A DNA stretch of 64,000 nucleotides, taken from positions 27,896-91,895 of the forward strand of contig NZ_KB898880.1 of assembly GCF_000377905.1 (NCBI RefSeq). Direction: 5' to 3'. This document shows, one piece after another, positions 21,561 through 32,240 of this stretch (its first letter is position 1; every line of letters begins with the position of its first letter). This DNA comes from Thioalkalivibrio sp. ALMg11. Its GTDB lineage: Bacteria; Pseudomonadota; Gammaproteobacteria; Ectothiorhodospirales; Ectothiorhodospiraceae. The translations under genes were made by a program, and so were the position numbers. The notes beneath the pieces were generated by a model. That model saw only the letters and a program-made list of their open reading frames with translations. It was not told the DNA's origin and ran no database searches.

Positions 21561-21614
21561 TATCCCGGGTTGACCGGATCGCGCATTGCGATCCGGCTCC
21601 TGGATGGAGATGAC

Positions 21615-22016
21615 ATGCTTGAGTATCAGCTGAACGTCGAACGGGTGGACCAGCATGGCAGCCTGGCGCACGCCAAGCAGGCCGAGGTCACCCTGGACAC
21701 CGACATGGACGGGCGCGACGACGCCCTGAGCCCGCCGGAGCTTTTGCTGGCGTCACTCGGTGCCTGCATGGTGCGCGGCATCCAGCGCGCCCTGCCGATG
21801 CTGCGCATGGAGGTGGACAGCATCTCCATCCAGTTGCGCGGCTGGCGCCAGGACGACCCACCAGCGATAGCGAAGATCGAGTACCGCGTCGAAGTCGGCA
21901 CCGATGCCGACGAGGAAATGATCGAGCTACTGCACCGCAATGTGCAGAAGGGCACGATCTACTCGACCCTCGCCGCCGGCACCCAGCTCACCGGCGAGGT
22001 CGTCGCCAAGCCATAG
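21615..22016 (+). CDS. OsmC/Ohr-family protein
   Basis: Probable thiol-dependent peroxide or organic-hydroperoxide defence protein, or a related family member of unassigned function. The chosen ATG follows GGAGATGAC and gives 133 residues; an in-frame ATG 45 bp upstream is less likely. The segment SPPELLLASLGACM at about 39-52 is the OsmC active-site region with one Cys; the second redox Cys of classical OsmC (about 60 residues later) is missing, where the sequence reads MIELLHRNVQKG. It may therefore not be a standard peroxidase. The gene converges with cnoX. Confidence 0.8.
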   Translation: MLEYQLNVERVDQHGSLAHAKQAEVTLDTDMDGRDDALSPPELLLASLGACMVRGIQRALPMLRMEVDSISIQLRGWRQDDPPAIAKIEYRVEVGTDADEEMIELLHRNVQKGTIYSTLAAGTQLTGEVVAKP

Positions 22017-22041
22017 GTCGCGCAACCGGTGGGGCAGGGAC

Positions 22042-22066
22042 CTGTGGGAGCGAGCTTGCTCGCGAA
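22042..22066. repeat. REP-like palindrome (GTGGGAGCGAGCTTGCTCGCG type)
   Basis: Contains GGGAGCGAGCTTGCTCGCGA, the core of the repetitive extragenic palindrome best known from Pseudomonas. It lies 25 bp after the OsmC-like gene in the convergent intergenic region before cnoX. Only one copy was noticed in the window. Confidence 0.75.
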
Positions 22067-22164
22067 GCCCCCGCCCGCGCTTGACCTGCACACCGCGGTT
22101 CCCGTCGCAGGGGAATCTCGGATCGATAGTGGTTGACCAGCGCCCGATCGCCGAGGGGGCTCGG

Positions 22165-22204
22165 CTCCTGCACGTCGGTATCCGGGGATACCGACGTGCA
22201 GGAG
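22165..22204. repeat. Perfect 19-bp inverted repeat in a convergent intergenic region
   Basis: Arms 22165-22183 (CTCCTGCACGTCGGTATCC) and 22186-22204 are exact complements separated by two bases. It sits between the convergent OsmC-like and cnoX genes. It could stop transcripts from both sides, though no T-run flanks it, or be a second palindromic element next to the REP. Confidence 0.85.
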
Positions 22205-22280
22205 GCCAGCCTCTGGCCGATGGGGCGGGGTCGAGGCCGTAGCCGGTTGGAGGGATGCTGCGCCGGCAATCGGGGCCCGT

Positions 22281-23156
22281 TCAATAGAGCAGCGACGCCA
22301 TCTGCCGTCGATACTGCCCGACCAGCGGATGGTCATCCCCCAGCACCTTGAATGCGGCCAGCAGGCCCTGCTGGCCGGCCCCATCGTTGTAGGAGCGGTG
22401 CTGCTTCATCAGTTGCAGGTATAGTCCCAGCGCCTCTTCGGCGCGGCCGGATAGCATCGCGTAGGCCGCCATCTGCTCCAGCGCCTCGGGGCGCGGGTCG
22501 CCTTCCTGCAGTTCTTTCGCCAACGCCTGCGGGTCGATGCCGGCGGCGGTCTTGGCGAACACCAGGCGGGCGCGCAGGGTCTTGGCCTCTTCCTTTTCGC
22601 TCTGGTCCAGAGGCAGCTTGCCGAGCTCGGCCTCGGCCGCCTCGGGGTCGCCGGACTGGGCCAGGGCGCGCGCCAGCTCGATGCGCAGGTCGCCGTTGTC
22701 GGGGTCTTCCTCCAGCGCGGCCTTGAGGGTCGCCAGGGCGCCGTCCACGTCGCCGGTCTTGGCCTGCTCGCGCGCCTGTTCGATCAGCTTGTCGGAGGGC
22801 TTCTCCAGGTACTGGTCGATCATCGCGCGGATGTTCGGCTCCGGCTGCACGCCCATGAATTGATCCGCCGGCTTGCCGTGGCGAAAGATCATTACGGTCG
22901 GCAGGCTGCGCACACCGTATTGCTGTGCCAGGGCCTGCTGCTCGTCGCTGTTCACCTTGGCCAGGCGGAACTTGCCGGCATACTGCGCCGCCAGCTGCTG
23001 CAAAAGCGGCATCAGCTGCTGGCAGGGGCCGCACCAGGCGGCCCAGAAATCCACGACCACCGGGCGCTGGTGGGATTCGTCCAGCACGGCCTGCTGGAAG
23101 TTTTCCTGGGTGACGTCGAGGATGTCCTCGCCGGTTGTGCTTGCGGCTTCTGCCAT
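22281..23156 (-). CDS. cnoX: Thioredoxin-TPR chaperedoxin CnoX (YbbN)
   Basis: Holdase/redox protein that protects substrates of GroEL and DnaK under oxidative chlorine stress. The 291-residue protein has an N-terminal thioredoxin domain (about 10-120) and a C-terminal TPR-like helical region (about 125-285). The active site is the canonical WCGPC near residue 41, as in oxidoreductase-competent homologues, whereas E. coli CnoX lacks the first Cys. The cis-Pro segment VRSLPTVMIF is present. It is divergent from parE (131 bp between starts). Confidence 0.93.
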   Translation of the reverse strand: MAEAASTTGEDILDVTQENFQQAVLDESHQRPVVVDFWAAWCGPCQQLMPLLQQLAAQYAGKFRLAKVNSDEQQALAQQYGVRSLPTVMIFRHGKPADQFMGVQPEPNIRAMIDQYLEKPSDKLIEQAREQAKTGDVDGALATLKAALEEDPDNGDLRIELARALAQSGDPEAAEAELGKLPLDQSEKEEAKTLRARLVFAKTAAGIDPQALAKELQEGDPRPEALEQMAAYAMLSGRAEEALGLYLQLMKQHRSYNDGAGQQGLLAAFKVLGDDHPLVGQYRRQMASLLY

Positions 23157-23179
23157 GGGAACCCTCCTGAAACACTTGA

Positions 23180-25174
<1,995 letters not shown>

Positions 25175-25184
25175 TACCCGCACT

Positions 25185-25442
25185 TCAGCGATAGGCTTCA
25201 CGGCGGTGGCCTATTTTAACCACCGTGATGATCAGCTGGTCGTCCTTGATCTCGTAGAGGATGCGGTAGACGCCCTGCCGCACACGGTATCGCTCCTGGG
25301 CGGACAGCTTCTCGCTGCCGGGTGGGCGGGGGTCATCGGCCAGTGACGCGATGCGTTCGAGGATGCGACGTACGTCCTTGTCGGGAATCCGTCGCAGGTC
25401 CTGGGCGACGGATTGACGGACGACGACCTCAAATCTTGCCAT
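25185..25442 (-). CDS. RelE/StbE-family toxin
   Basis: Small basic ribosome-associated mRNA interferase-type toxin. The 85-residue protein fits the family size and shows VVVRQSVAQDLRRIP, the central RYRVRQGVYRILYEI strand pair and VVKIGHRREAYR at the C-terminus, the RelE/StbE end motif. It overlaps the upstream antitoxin gene by 14 bases, so the two are translationally coupled. The toxin looks intact. Confidence 0.9.
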   Translation of the reverse strand: MARFEVVVRQSVAQDLRRIPDKDVRRILERIASLADDPRPPGSEKLSAQERYRVRQGVYRILYEIKDDQLIITVVKIGHRREAYR

Positions 25443-25662
25443 GCGCCTTCAGGTCGTCGAGGAGTGCCTCGTAGGTCATGGTTGGCTCTGCGACGCGATC
25501 TTCGAACGCCTGCAAATCCTCCTGATCCTCGATCAGTGTCTGGCGCACGGCACGATTGACCAGATCGGAGACCGAGCAGTGCGTGGAGGCGGCCTTCAGG
25601 CGCAGTGCCCGGTGTAAGTCCGGTTCGAAATAGACGGTGGAACGTTTGTTTGGCTCGTTCAT
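25429..25662 (-). CDS. Ribbon-helix-helix antitoxin of the RelE-type pair
   Basis: The 77-residue product from the ATG complementary to 25660-25662 has an N-terminal ribbon-helix-helix DNA-binding segment (RSTVYFEPDLHRALRLKAA, then SVSDLVNRAV) and a C-terminal toxin-wrapping tail (TMTYEALLDDLKAHGKI). It should neutralise the toxin and repress the operon by binding the palindrome at 25701-25726. An upstream in-frame ATG would add eleven residues but lies closer to that palindrome. Confidence 0.88.
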   Translation of the reverse strand: MNEPNKRSTVYFEPDLHRALRLKAASTHCSVSDLVNRAVRQTLIEDQEDLQAFEDRVAEPTMTYEALLDDLKAHGKI

Positions 25663-25700
25663 CGGGGCCTCCATGATGCTTGGTACCATGGACATCGTAA

Positions 25701-25726
25701 CGCTGTGACGTCATGACGTCACAGCG
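25701..25726. promoter_or_regulatory. Perfect 26-bp palindrome, probable antitoxin operator
   Basis: Half site CGCTGTGACGTCA is followed immediately by its exact complement. It lies 38 bp upstream of the antitoxin ATG and 17 bp past the czcA stop. Its position and perfect dyad symmetry fit a ribbon-helix-helix operator. A terminator for the czc operon is an alternative, but there is no T-run. Confidence 0.75.
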
Positions 25727-25743
25727 ATTGGTCCGAACCCGCG

Positions 25744-28700
25744 TCAGGCCCGCGCCGATGGGCGCGAGCGCAGCCAGTGATACAGGGCCGGCAGCACCAG
25801 CATGTTGAGGGCGGTGGAGCTGAGCAGGCCGCCCAGGATTACGATGGCCATCGGGGCCTGGATCTCGGTGCCGGTCTCGCCCAGGCCCAGGGCCAGCGGG
25901 ATCAGCGCCAGCGCGGCGGTAAGCGCGGTCATCAGGATCGGGGTCAGCCTCTCCAGCGCACCGCGTTCCACGGCCTCGTCCAGCGGCACGCCCTCGGCCG
26001 CCAGGCTCTGGTAGCGGCTGATCAGCAGCAACCCATTGCGCACGGCGATGCCGAACAGGGTGATGAAGCCGACCAGGGCCGCGATGGTCATCACGCCGCC
26101 CATGGCGAACACCGCGATCACCCCGCCGATCAGGGCCAGCGGGATGTTGACCATCACCAGCAGGACCAGGGTCAGCGAGCGCAGGGCCAGCTGCAGCACC
26201 AGCAGCATGGCGACCAGGACGCCGGCGGATACGATCACGATGGTCCGGGTGGCCTGTGCCTCGGCCTCGAACTGGCCGCCCAGCTCCACGCGATACCCCT
26301 CGGGCAGCTCCACCCGCTCGTCGATGGCGGCGCGGACCTCGTTGGCCGCGCCATGCAGGTCGCGGCCCGCCACGTTCGCACTGACCACCAGGCGGCGCTC
26401 GGCATTCTCCCGGTTGATCTGGTTGGGGCCGCGTTCGATCCGGGGTTCGGCGACCTCGCCCAGACGGATGTGGTGTCCGGTCGGCGTGCGGATCGGGATG
26501 TCCGCCAGGCCGTCGATCACGCGGTGTTCCGCGGGCAGGCGCACGACCAGGTCGAAGCGTCGTTCGCCCTCGAAGATCTGCGCGACGCGGGCGCCACGCC
26601 AGGCGGTCTCGACGGTCTCGGCGGCATCGGCCACGGTCAGGCCGTAGCGGGCGAGGGCGGTGCGGTCGGCATGCAGCCGGACCTGGGGCACCGCCGCGAC
26701 GGGCTCGACCGACAGGTCGACGATGCCGTCGATTCCTTCCAGGGTCGCCTCGACCTGCTTCGCGAGACGTTGCAACTCGCCCAGCCCGGGGCCGAAGACC
26801 TTCACCGACAGGTTTGCGCGCACGCCGGTGAGCATGTGGTCGATGCGGTGCGAGATCGGCTGGCCGATGTTGAACTGGCCGGGGAAGGCGGCCAGTCCCG
26901 CGCGCAGCTCCTCGAGAAACGCCTCCTTCCCCTGCGGTAGCGGGCCCAGACGGACATCCAGTTCGCTGAGGTGGGGCGGTTGGGTATGCTCCGCCCCCTC
27001 GGCCCGTCCGGTGCGGCGGGCGGCGGACAGGATCGCATCCTGCTCCAGCAGCCAGCGTTCGACCTGGCCGGCCATCTCCGCCGAGGTTTCCAGGCTGGTT
27101 CCGGGCGGCGTGGCCATCTCGATGGTCAGGCTGCCCTCGTTGAAGTCGGGCAGGAATGATCGTCCCAGCAGCAGCGTGGCCGCCAGCGTGGCCACGGCGA
27201 GGATGGTGGAGATCGCGAGGATGCTGCGCCGGAACCGGAGCGTGGCGCGCAGCAGCGGGCGGTAGCCGCGTTGTAGCAGGGCGGCCACTGGCGGTTCGCG
27301 CCCGGCGTTGCGGCGCGCGATCGCGGGCAGCAGCCAGCGGGCGAGCACCGGCGTCACGGTCAGGGCCACCATCAGCGATGCGGCGATCGCGATCAGGTAG
27401 GCCACCCCCAACGGCTGCAACAGGCGACCCTCCACCCCGCTCAGGAAGAACAGCGGGGCGAACACCAGCATGATGATCACGGTGGAGAAGACCACCGGAT
27501 AGCGCATCTCCGAGCAGGCCTGGCGCACGGTCTCGTCCAGGCTGGCGCGATCGCGCTCGCCACCGTTCTCGCGCAGGCGGCGATAGATGTTCTCCACAAA
27601 GATGATGGCGTCGTCGACCAGCGCGCCGATGGCGATGGTCATGCCCCCCAGGGTCATGGTGTTGATCGTGATGCCCAGTGCCTGCAGGGCCAGCAGGGCG
27701 ACGGTCAGCGACAACGGTATGGCGAGGACCGAGATCAGCGTGATTCGTACGCTTAGCAGGAACACCAGCAGGATCAGCACCACGAAGATCGCGCCGTCGC
27801 GCAGGGCCTCGGCGACGTTGGCCACGGCCGTCTGGATGAAATCGGCCTGACGAAACAGGTTGGGTTCGAGGGTAATGCCCTCGGGCAGGCCCGCTTCCAG
27901 CCGCGCGAGCGTCGCGTTGATCGACCGGGTCAGTTCGAGGGTGTCGGCATCCGGCTGTTTGGAGACGGCCACGACCACGCCGGGGTGCCCATTCACGCCG
28001 CCGTCACCGACCGGGATGCCCGGACCCATCGCGACCTCCGCGACATGTCGCACCAGGATCGGCATGTCGTCGCGCACGGCGACCACGGACTGCTCGATCT
28101 CATCCAGGCGTTCGGCGCGACCGAGGAAGCGGATCAGGTAGTCCTGCCCGCCGTCGCTCAGCCGGTCGCCGCCCGCATTGCGGCTGGCCTGCTCCACAGC
28201 GTCGCGGACCTCGGTGAGATTCAGGTTGAACGCCGCGAGGCGCTCGGGGGATACCTGCACCTGGTACTGGCGGACCTGGCCGCCCAGGGTGGTCACCTGG
28301 GCTACGCCGGGGATGGCCTCCAGCTGGCGCGCCACTACCCAGTCCGCGACCTCGCGGGCGCGCATGCCGTCCTCGCGGGCGTCGTCGCGTACGCCCACAT
28401 AGGCGATCTCGCCCATGACCGAACTGATCGGCCCCAGCTGCGGGGCGGCGACCCCTGCGGGCAGTTGCGACTGCACGCGGCCCAGGCGCTCGTTGACCAC
28501 CTGCCGGGCCTGGTAGATCTCCTCGCCCCACTCGAACTCCACCCACACCAGCGAGAACCCGGCCACGGACTGCGAGCGTAAGCGGCGCACACCGGATGCG
28601 CCGCTTACCGCGGACTCGATCAGGTAGCTGACCTGCTGTTCCACTTCTTCGGCGGCCAGGCCGGGGGCCTCGGTCATCACGGTCACGGTAGGTGCGGTCA

Positions 28701-28824
28701 GGTCGGGGAACACGTCGATCGGGGCCTGGCTTGCCTGCCAGGCCCCCAGCAGCAGGATGCCCAGGGCCCCGGCCATCACCAGCAGACGGTTGGCGAGGGA
28801 CCATCGAATCAGTCGATCCAGCAT
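25744..28824 (-). CDS. czcA: CzcA/CusA-type heavy-metal efflux RND permease
   Basis: Inner-membrane proton-driven pump of a tripartite metal exporter. The 1026-residue protein has the RND plan of 12 helices and two large periplasmic domains, starting with RLIRWSLANRLLVMAG and IDVFPDLTAPTVTV typical of the heavy-metal subfamily. The fourth-helix motif reads GALVDDAIIFVEN with Asp404, Asp405 and Glu411. It lacks the DFG start seen in classical CzcA and is not the CusA form either, so metal specificity cannot be read off. It is last in a czcCBA operon, 12 bp after czcB. Confidence 0.92.
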   Translation of the reverse strand: MLDRLIRWSLANRLLVMAGALGILLLGAWQASQAPIDVFPDLTAPTVTVMTEAPGLAAEEVEQQVSYLIESAVSGASGVRRLRSQSVAGFSLVWVEFEWGEEIYQARQVVNERLGRVQSQLPAGVAAPQLGPISSVMGEIAYVGVRDDAREDGMRAREVADWVVARQLEAIPGVAQVTTLGGQVRQYQVQVSPERLAAFNLNLTEVRDAVEQASRNAGGDRLSDGGQDYLIRFLGRAERLDEIEQSVVAVRDDMPILVRHVAEVAMGPGIPVGDGGVNGHPGVVVAVSKQPDADTLELTRSINATLARLEAGLPEGITLEPNLFRQADFIQTAVANVAEALRDGAIFVVLILLVFLLSVRITLISVLAIPLSLTVALLALQALGITINTMTLGGMTIAIGALVDDAIIFVENIYRRLRENGGERDRASLDETVRQACSEMRYPVVFSTVIIMLVFAPLFFLSGVEGRLLQPLGVAYLIAIAASLMVALTVTPVLARWLLPAIARRNAGREPPVAALLQRGYRPLLRATLRFRRSILAISTILAVATLAATLLLGRSFLPDFNEGSLTIEMATPPGTSLETSAEMAGQVERWLLEQDAILSAARRTGRAEGAEHTQPPHLSELDVRLGPLPQGKEAFLEELRAGLAAFPGQFNIGQPISHRIDHMLTGVRANLSVKVFGPGLGELQRLAKQVEATLEGIDGIVDLSVEPVAAVPQVRLHADRTALARYGLTVADAAETVETAWRGARVAQIFEGERRFDLVVRLPAEHRVIDGLADIPIRTPTGHHIRLGEVAEPRIERGPNQINRENAERRLVVSANVAGRDLHGAANEVRAAIDERVELPEGYRVELGGQFEAEAQATRTIVIVSAGVLVAMLLVLQLALRSLTLVLLVMVNIPLALIGGVIAVFAMGGVMTIAALVGFITLFGIAVRNGLLLISRYQSLAAEGVPLDEAVERGALERLTPILMTALTAALALIPLALGLGETGTEIQAPMAIVILGGLLSSTALNMLVLPALYHWLRSRPSARA

Positions 28825-28836
28825 GTCGCAGTCCCC

Positions 28837-30441
28837 TTAGTGCGCGTGGCCGTGGCCAATGTCATCGGAATCCCGGCCCGCCAGCAGGACCGCATAGGCG
28901 CCCTGGGTCACCACGCGCTCATCCGCCTCGATGCCGGAGAGGATCTCCACTCGTCCGGCGGAGCGGGCCCCGGTATGGACCGGGCGTCGTTCGAACGATT
29001 CGCCCCCGGTTTGCACGATCACGATCGGCACGCCGTCGTCGTCGATCAGCGCCCCGACCGGGAGCGTGACGCGATGGCGGGGCGGCCCGGCCGCGAGCGA
29101 GACCGTGACCGGCATGCCGGGACGGTACTGGGTGTCGGCGGCTTGCAGGGCGAAGGCGACCGGAAGCGTCTGCCCCGGGCCGTCGAAGGCACCGCCTTCC
29201 CACACCGGTTCGCCCCCGACGGCCAGCCACTCGCGACTTCCCGGTTGGCGCACGGCCGGGTCGGCCAGCGACGTAACGCGTTCCAGATCCGCCGGATAGA
29301 GGTGCGCCACCAGCCACAGATGCTCGCCGTCCAGCAGGCTGGCCAGGTGCTGGCCGGCCTGTACGATCTCCCCGGGGCTGACATCCAGGGATTCCACCCG
29401 TCCGCCAGCCGGGGCGCGCAGGGCAAGCGTCCCGGAAACGGCGCTGCCGTCGAGCCGTTCCTGGCGGTCACGGGCGTCGTCCAGCTCGGCCCGGGCGGTG
29501 TTGCGTTCGCGGCGGGCTTCCACCACCCGGCTGTCGGCGATCACGCCCTCCTCGGCAAGACCCGTCAGACGTTCCAGGTCGGCCTCGGCCGCGGTCAGGC
29601 GTTCCTGCGCCCGGGCGAGATCCAGGGCCAGACCGCTGGAGGTGCCGCTGTCCGGCAACACCGCCAGGCGCATCAGACTGTCGCCGGCGTGCACCTCGCG
29701 GCCGGGTGCCGGCCAGTCCCCGTCCGCCGTAATCACCCCATCGGCTGGTGCGACCAGTCGGGTGCGTTGGCCGGGTACCTCGCGGATCGTCCCGGGGACC
29801 GCGATGCGTTCGGCAAACGGCTCGTAACGGGCCGAGGCAGTGGCAAACCGCATGCGCCACTGCGTCTCCTTGAGGAAGGTGATCGTGTCGTCCGCGTCGT
29901 GTGCGTGGTCGTCATCGTGCGCGTGCCCGTGGTCATCCCCGTCGTGGGGATGGCCCCGGTCGTCGGCATCATGGTCGTGCCCGTGGTCCTCGTCGGCGGG
30001 GTGCGCATGGTCGTCCTCGTGGCCATGGCGGTGTCTGCCCGGGATCTCCACCTGACCGAGGGTGCTTTCGCGGATGCCGTTGGCATCTTGGTGCACGCCG
30101 GTCAGGTAATAGCGCCCGGCTTCCGGCAGTTGCAGGGTGACGGCGAAGATGCCCTCGCGGTCGAGATGGGCAGTGGCTTCGCTGAATACCTCCCCGTAGC
30201 GGTTATGCATCTGCAGGGTCAGTTCCCCGGTGGTGACTGGACGGAAGTCGTCCAGCCAGGTGGCGTGGACCAGGAAGGTCTCCGAGGCCCCGGGCTCCAG
30301 GGGCCCGGCCTCCAGGAACCATTCCAGTCCCGCATCCCAGTGGGTGATCTCGAGGTCCTCGGCCAGGGTGGGGCCGGTCGCCAGGGCCAGGACCAGCAGG
30401 ATGGCGATGCGCGTAATCCGGTGGGTGATTCGGTATGTCAT
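28837..30441 (-). CDS. czcB: CzcB-type efflux adaptor with His/Asp-rich metal-binding linker
   Basis: Periplasmic membrane-fusion protein joining the CzcA pump to the CzcC outer-membrane channel. The 534-residue precursor has a signal peptide (about 1-27), an extra N-terminal domain (about 30-130), a strikingly His/Asp-rich stretch at about 136-182, then the adaptor proper: barrel-sandwich halves (about 220-260 and 330-365), a coiled coil (about 275-325) and C-terminal beta domains ending in GHGHAH. The His-rich region probably captures divalent metal. The start ATG overlaps the czcC stop by four bases. A much longer upstream frame exists but is the shadow of czcC. Confidence 0.9.
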   Translation of the reverse strand: MTYRITHRITRIAILLVLALATGPTLAEDLEITHWDAGLEWFLEAGPLEPGASETFLVHATWLDDFRPVTTGELTLQMHNRYGEVFSEATAHLDREGIFAVTLQLPEAGRYYLTGVHQDANGIRESTLGQVEIPGRHRHGHEDDHAHPADEDHGHDHDADDRGHPHDGDDHGHAHDDDHAHDADDTITFLKETQWRMRFATASARYEPFAERIAVPGTIREVPGQRTRLVAPADGVITADGDWPAPGREVHAGDSLMRLAVLPDSGTSSGLALDLARAQERLTAAEADLERLTGLAEEGVIADSRVVEARRERNTARAELDDARDRQERLDGSAVSGTLALRAPAGGRVESLDVSPGEIVQAGQHLASLLDGEHLWLVAHLYPADLERVTSLADPAVRQPGSREWLAVGGEPVWEGGAFDGPGQTLPVAFALQAADTQYRPGMPVTVSLAAGPPRHRVTLPVGALIDDDGVPIVIVQTGGESFERRPVHTGARSAGRVEILSGIEADERVVTQGAYAVLLAGRDSDDIGHGHAH

Positions 30442-31706
30442 TGGGTGTCCTCCACGAGGCCGAGCCCCGCTGCAATGCGCAGTTCGCGCCACTCCGCCCA
30501 GCTCTGGGCAAGCAGATCCTGTTCCTGCTCGATCGCGTTGAAATGGGTGTTGTAGGCCTCGAGTACTTCCAGCAAAGAGGCCTCGCCGCTCTCGTAGCCG
30601 CGGTAAGTCAGGTCGCGCACGCGCCGGGCGGGCACCAGCGTCTGGTTGCGGTGGCGGTCCAGTTCGTCCAGCATGTGCGCGAGGTGCACGCGGCCGACCT
30701 CGACCTGGCGGGTCAGGTCGCGCCGCAGGGCACGGACCTCGGTCTGGCGTGTGTAGTGGTCCGCCACGGATTCGCGGACGCGCCCCTGGTTGCGATCCCA
30801 TAGCGGCAGTTCGAGCTGCAGCGCCACGCCGGCGGAGATTTCCCGGCGGCCGTCGATCACGTCGCGCTCCTGAAACAGCCGGATGCCGATATCCGGGCGC
30901 CCCTCGGCACGTGCGTGGGCAATGTCCAGCTGTGCGGCCTGTTGCTGTTCGGACGCGGCCCGCAGGGCGGGGTGCGGGTCCAGCACCGTCTGTGGTTCGA
31001 TCCTGGCGGGTTCCGGGGGCGGGTCGTCGAAGGCGGGGGCAGTGCCCAGCGTGGTGGGGCGCCGGTCGAGCCAGGCGGCCAGGGTGGCCCGGGCCTCGGT
31101 CCGCTCGCCCTCGGCGGCCTCCAGCTGGCGCACGGCCTCGGAGCGGAACAGGCCGATGCGCAGACGCTCGCGCTCGGACAAGTCGCCGCGTTCCTGTCGC
31201 AGTCGGGCAATGCGCTCCAGGCGCTGGGCCTCGTCCAGGCGCTCGCGCGCCAGTTCAAGCCCCGTCTCCGCCTGCTGCCAGGCATGAAACGCTGCGCCGA
31301 TGTGGCCTTCCAGCTCCAGGCGTTCGGCGTGGGCCCGCGCCTCGGTCGCGGCGAGTCGGGCGGTCGCGGCATCACGTCGATGTCCGATCTGCCCCCATAG
31401 CGGGAGCGGCTGGGTGATGGCGATCCCGCTCAGCGAGTAACCGCCGCGCTGGTCCTCCAGCCCCATGCGGTTCGAGGCCTCGGCCTCCAGCGTCGGGTTG
31501 GGCCAGCGCCCCGCCTGATCCCGCGCGCCGCGCTGGGCGTCAATGCGGTGTTCGAAGGCTTCGGCCTCGGGGGATACGGACAACCCGTGAGTGACCGCCC
31601 GATCGAGTGTCCAGCGGTCCGTGTCCGCGAGCGCGGCGGGTATGCAAAGCAGTCCGATCAGTCCAGCGACCGACCAGGAAAAAACCGAATACGGCATGGG
31701 AGGCAC
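30438..31706 (-). CDS. czcC: CzcC-type outer-membrane efflux channel (TolC family)
   Basis: Outer-membrane component of the tripartite metal exporter. The 422-residue precursor has a signal peptide (to about residue 27) and two OEP repeats rich in Arg, Glu, Gln and Ala heptads. DQAGRWPNPTLEAEASN near residue 65 and the late LTYRGYESGEASLLEVLEAYN segment are family hallmarks. The start may be the first or the fourth codon (MPPMPYS). Order czcC-czcB-czcA with translational overlap matches known CBA operons. Confidence 0.92.
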   Translation of the reverse strand: MPPMPYSVFSWSVAGLIGLLCIPAALADTDRWTLDRAVTHGLSVSPEAEAFEHRIDAQRGARDQAGRWPNPTLEAEASNRMGLEDQRGGYSLSGIAITQPLPLWGQIGHRRDAATARLAATEARAHAERLELEGHIGAAFHAWQQAETGLELARERLDEAQRLERIARLRQERGDLSERERLRIGLFRSEAVRQLEAAEGERTEARATLAAWLDRRPTTLGTAPAFDDPPPEPARIEPQTVLDPHPALRAASEQQQAAQLDIAHARAEGRPDIGIRLFQERDVIDGRREISAGVALQLELPLWDRNQGRVRESVADHYTRQTEVRALRRDLTRQVEVGRVHLAHMLDELDRHRNQTLVPARRVRDLTYRGYESGEASLLEVLEAYNTHFNAIEQEQDLLAQSWAEWRELRIAAGLGLVEDTQ

Positions 31707-31774
31707 TCCCCATTGATGACGATCCAGGCTGCGCCCCAGTAGAGACGTCAGCGCGCTACGTTCGAATCAAGGGG

Positions 31775-32146
31775 TCAGGCGGGCGGGCCGCGCAGGGGTG
31801 GTGCGAGCCAGGGAGGGGATGCGCGAAGGGGGTGGGTGCGGTCCGCGATGCGAGGAGGTGCGCGCGGGGCCGCCACGGACAGGTCGCCGGCCGTCGTTGG
31901 CAGCGCCGCGCCGGGCAGATCGATAACGGTGACCGGCTTGCCGGTGGTGGCCTGCGGTGTCAGATCGACCTCGGCCGACTCGTCGTGATGGTGCGCGTGC
32001 CCGGCATCGTGCGCCGCATGCGGCGATGACTCGTGCGCGTCGCCCACGTGGAGGTGCAGCCCCGCCCCCTGCAACAGGGGCATGGCCAGCACCAGGCTCA
32101 GGACCAGCAGGGCGTGCAGCCACGTATGACGGTTGGTAGTGCGCAT
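31775..32146 (-). CDS. Small His-rich secreted protein heading the czc operon
   Basis: The 123-residue product starts at the ATG complementary to 32144-32146 and has an N-terminal signal peptide (about 8-27). A cluster of about ten His with Asp and Glu follows at residues 31-60 (HLHVGD, then HAAHDAGHAHHHDE), and the tail is Pro/Arg-rich. It lies 68 bp upstream of czcC on the same strand. By position and composition it resembles CzcI-like periplasmic metal-binding proteins, but no family was recognised. The frame continues far upstream without sense; the chosen start is the one with a signal peptide. Confidence 0.65.
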   Translation of the reverse strand: MRTTNRHTWLHALLVLSLVLAMPLLQGAGLHLHVGDAHESSPHAAHDAGHAHHHDESAEVDLTPQATTGKPVTVIDLPGAALPTTAGDLSVAAPRAPPRIADRTHPLRASPPWLAPPLRGPPA

Positions 32147-32212
32147 CGCGCCGGAATCTACGCCGGGTCCCGGACAAGCGCAAGACGCCGCGCGTGCATG
32201 GGTTGCGTAAAT

Positions 32213-32236
32213 AGCCCCCGGGGGCTCCCGGGGGCC
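32213..32236 (-). terminator. GC-rich inverted repeat after the OYE gene, candidate terminator
   Basis: A 14-bp palindrome AGCCCCCGGGGGCT (32213-32226) adjoins further G/C blocks to 32236. It begins a few bases downstream of the minus-strand OYE-type gene stop and is followed on that strand by TATTTA. It also lies in the region upstream of the His-rich protein gene. The T-tract is weak, so this is tentative. Confidence 0.4.
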
Positions 32237-32240
32237 GGTT

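Noticed and set aside
25777..26940. A plus-strand frame of 387 codons inside czcA
   Set aside because: Gln/His/Asp-rich shadow of the RND pump gene; no ribosome-binding site.
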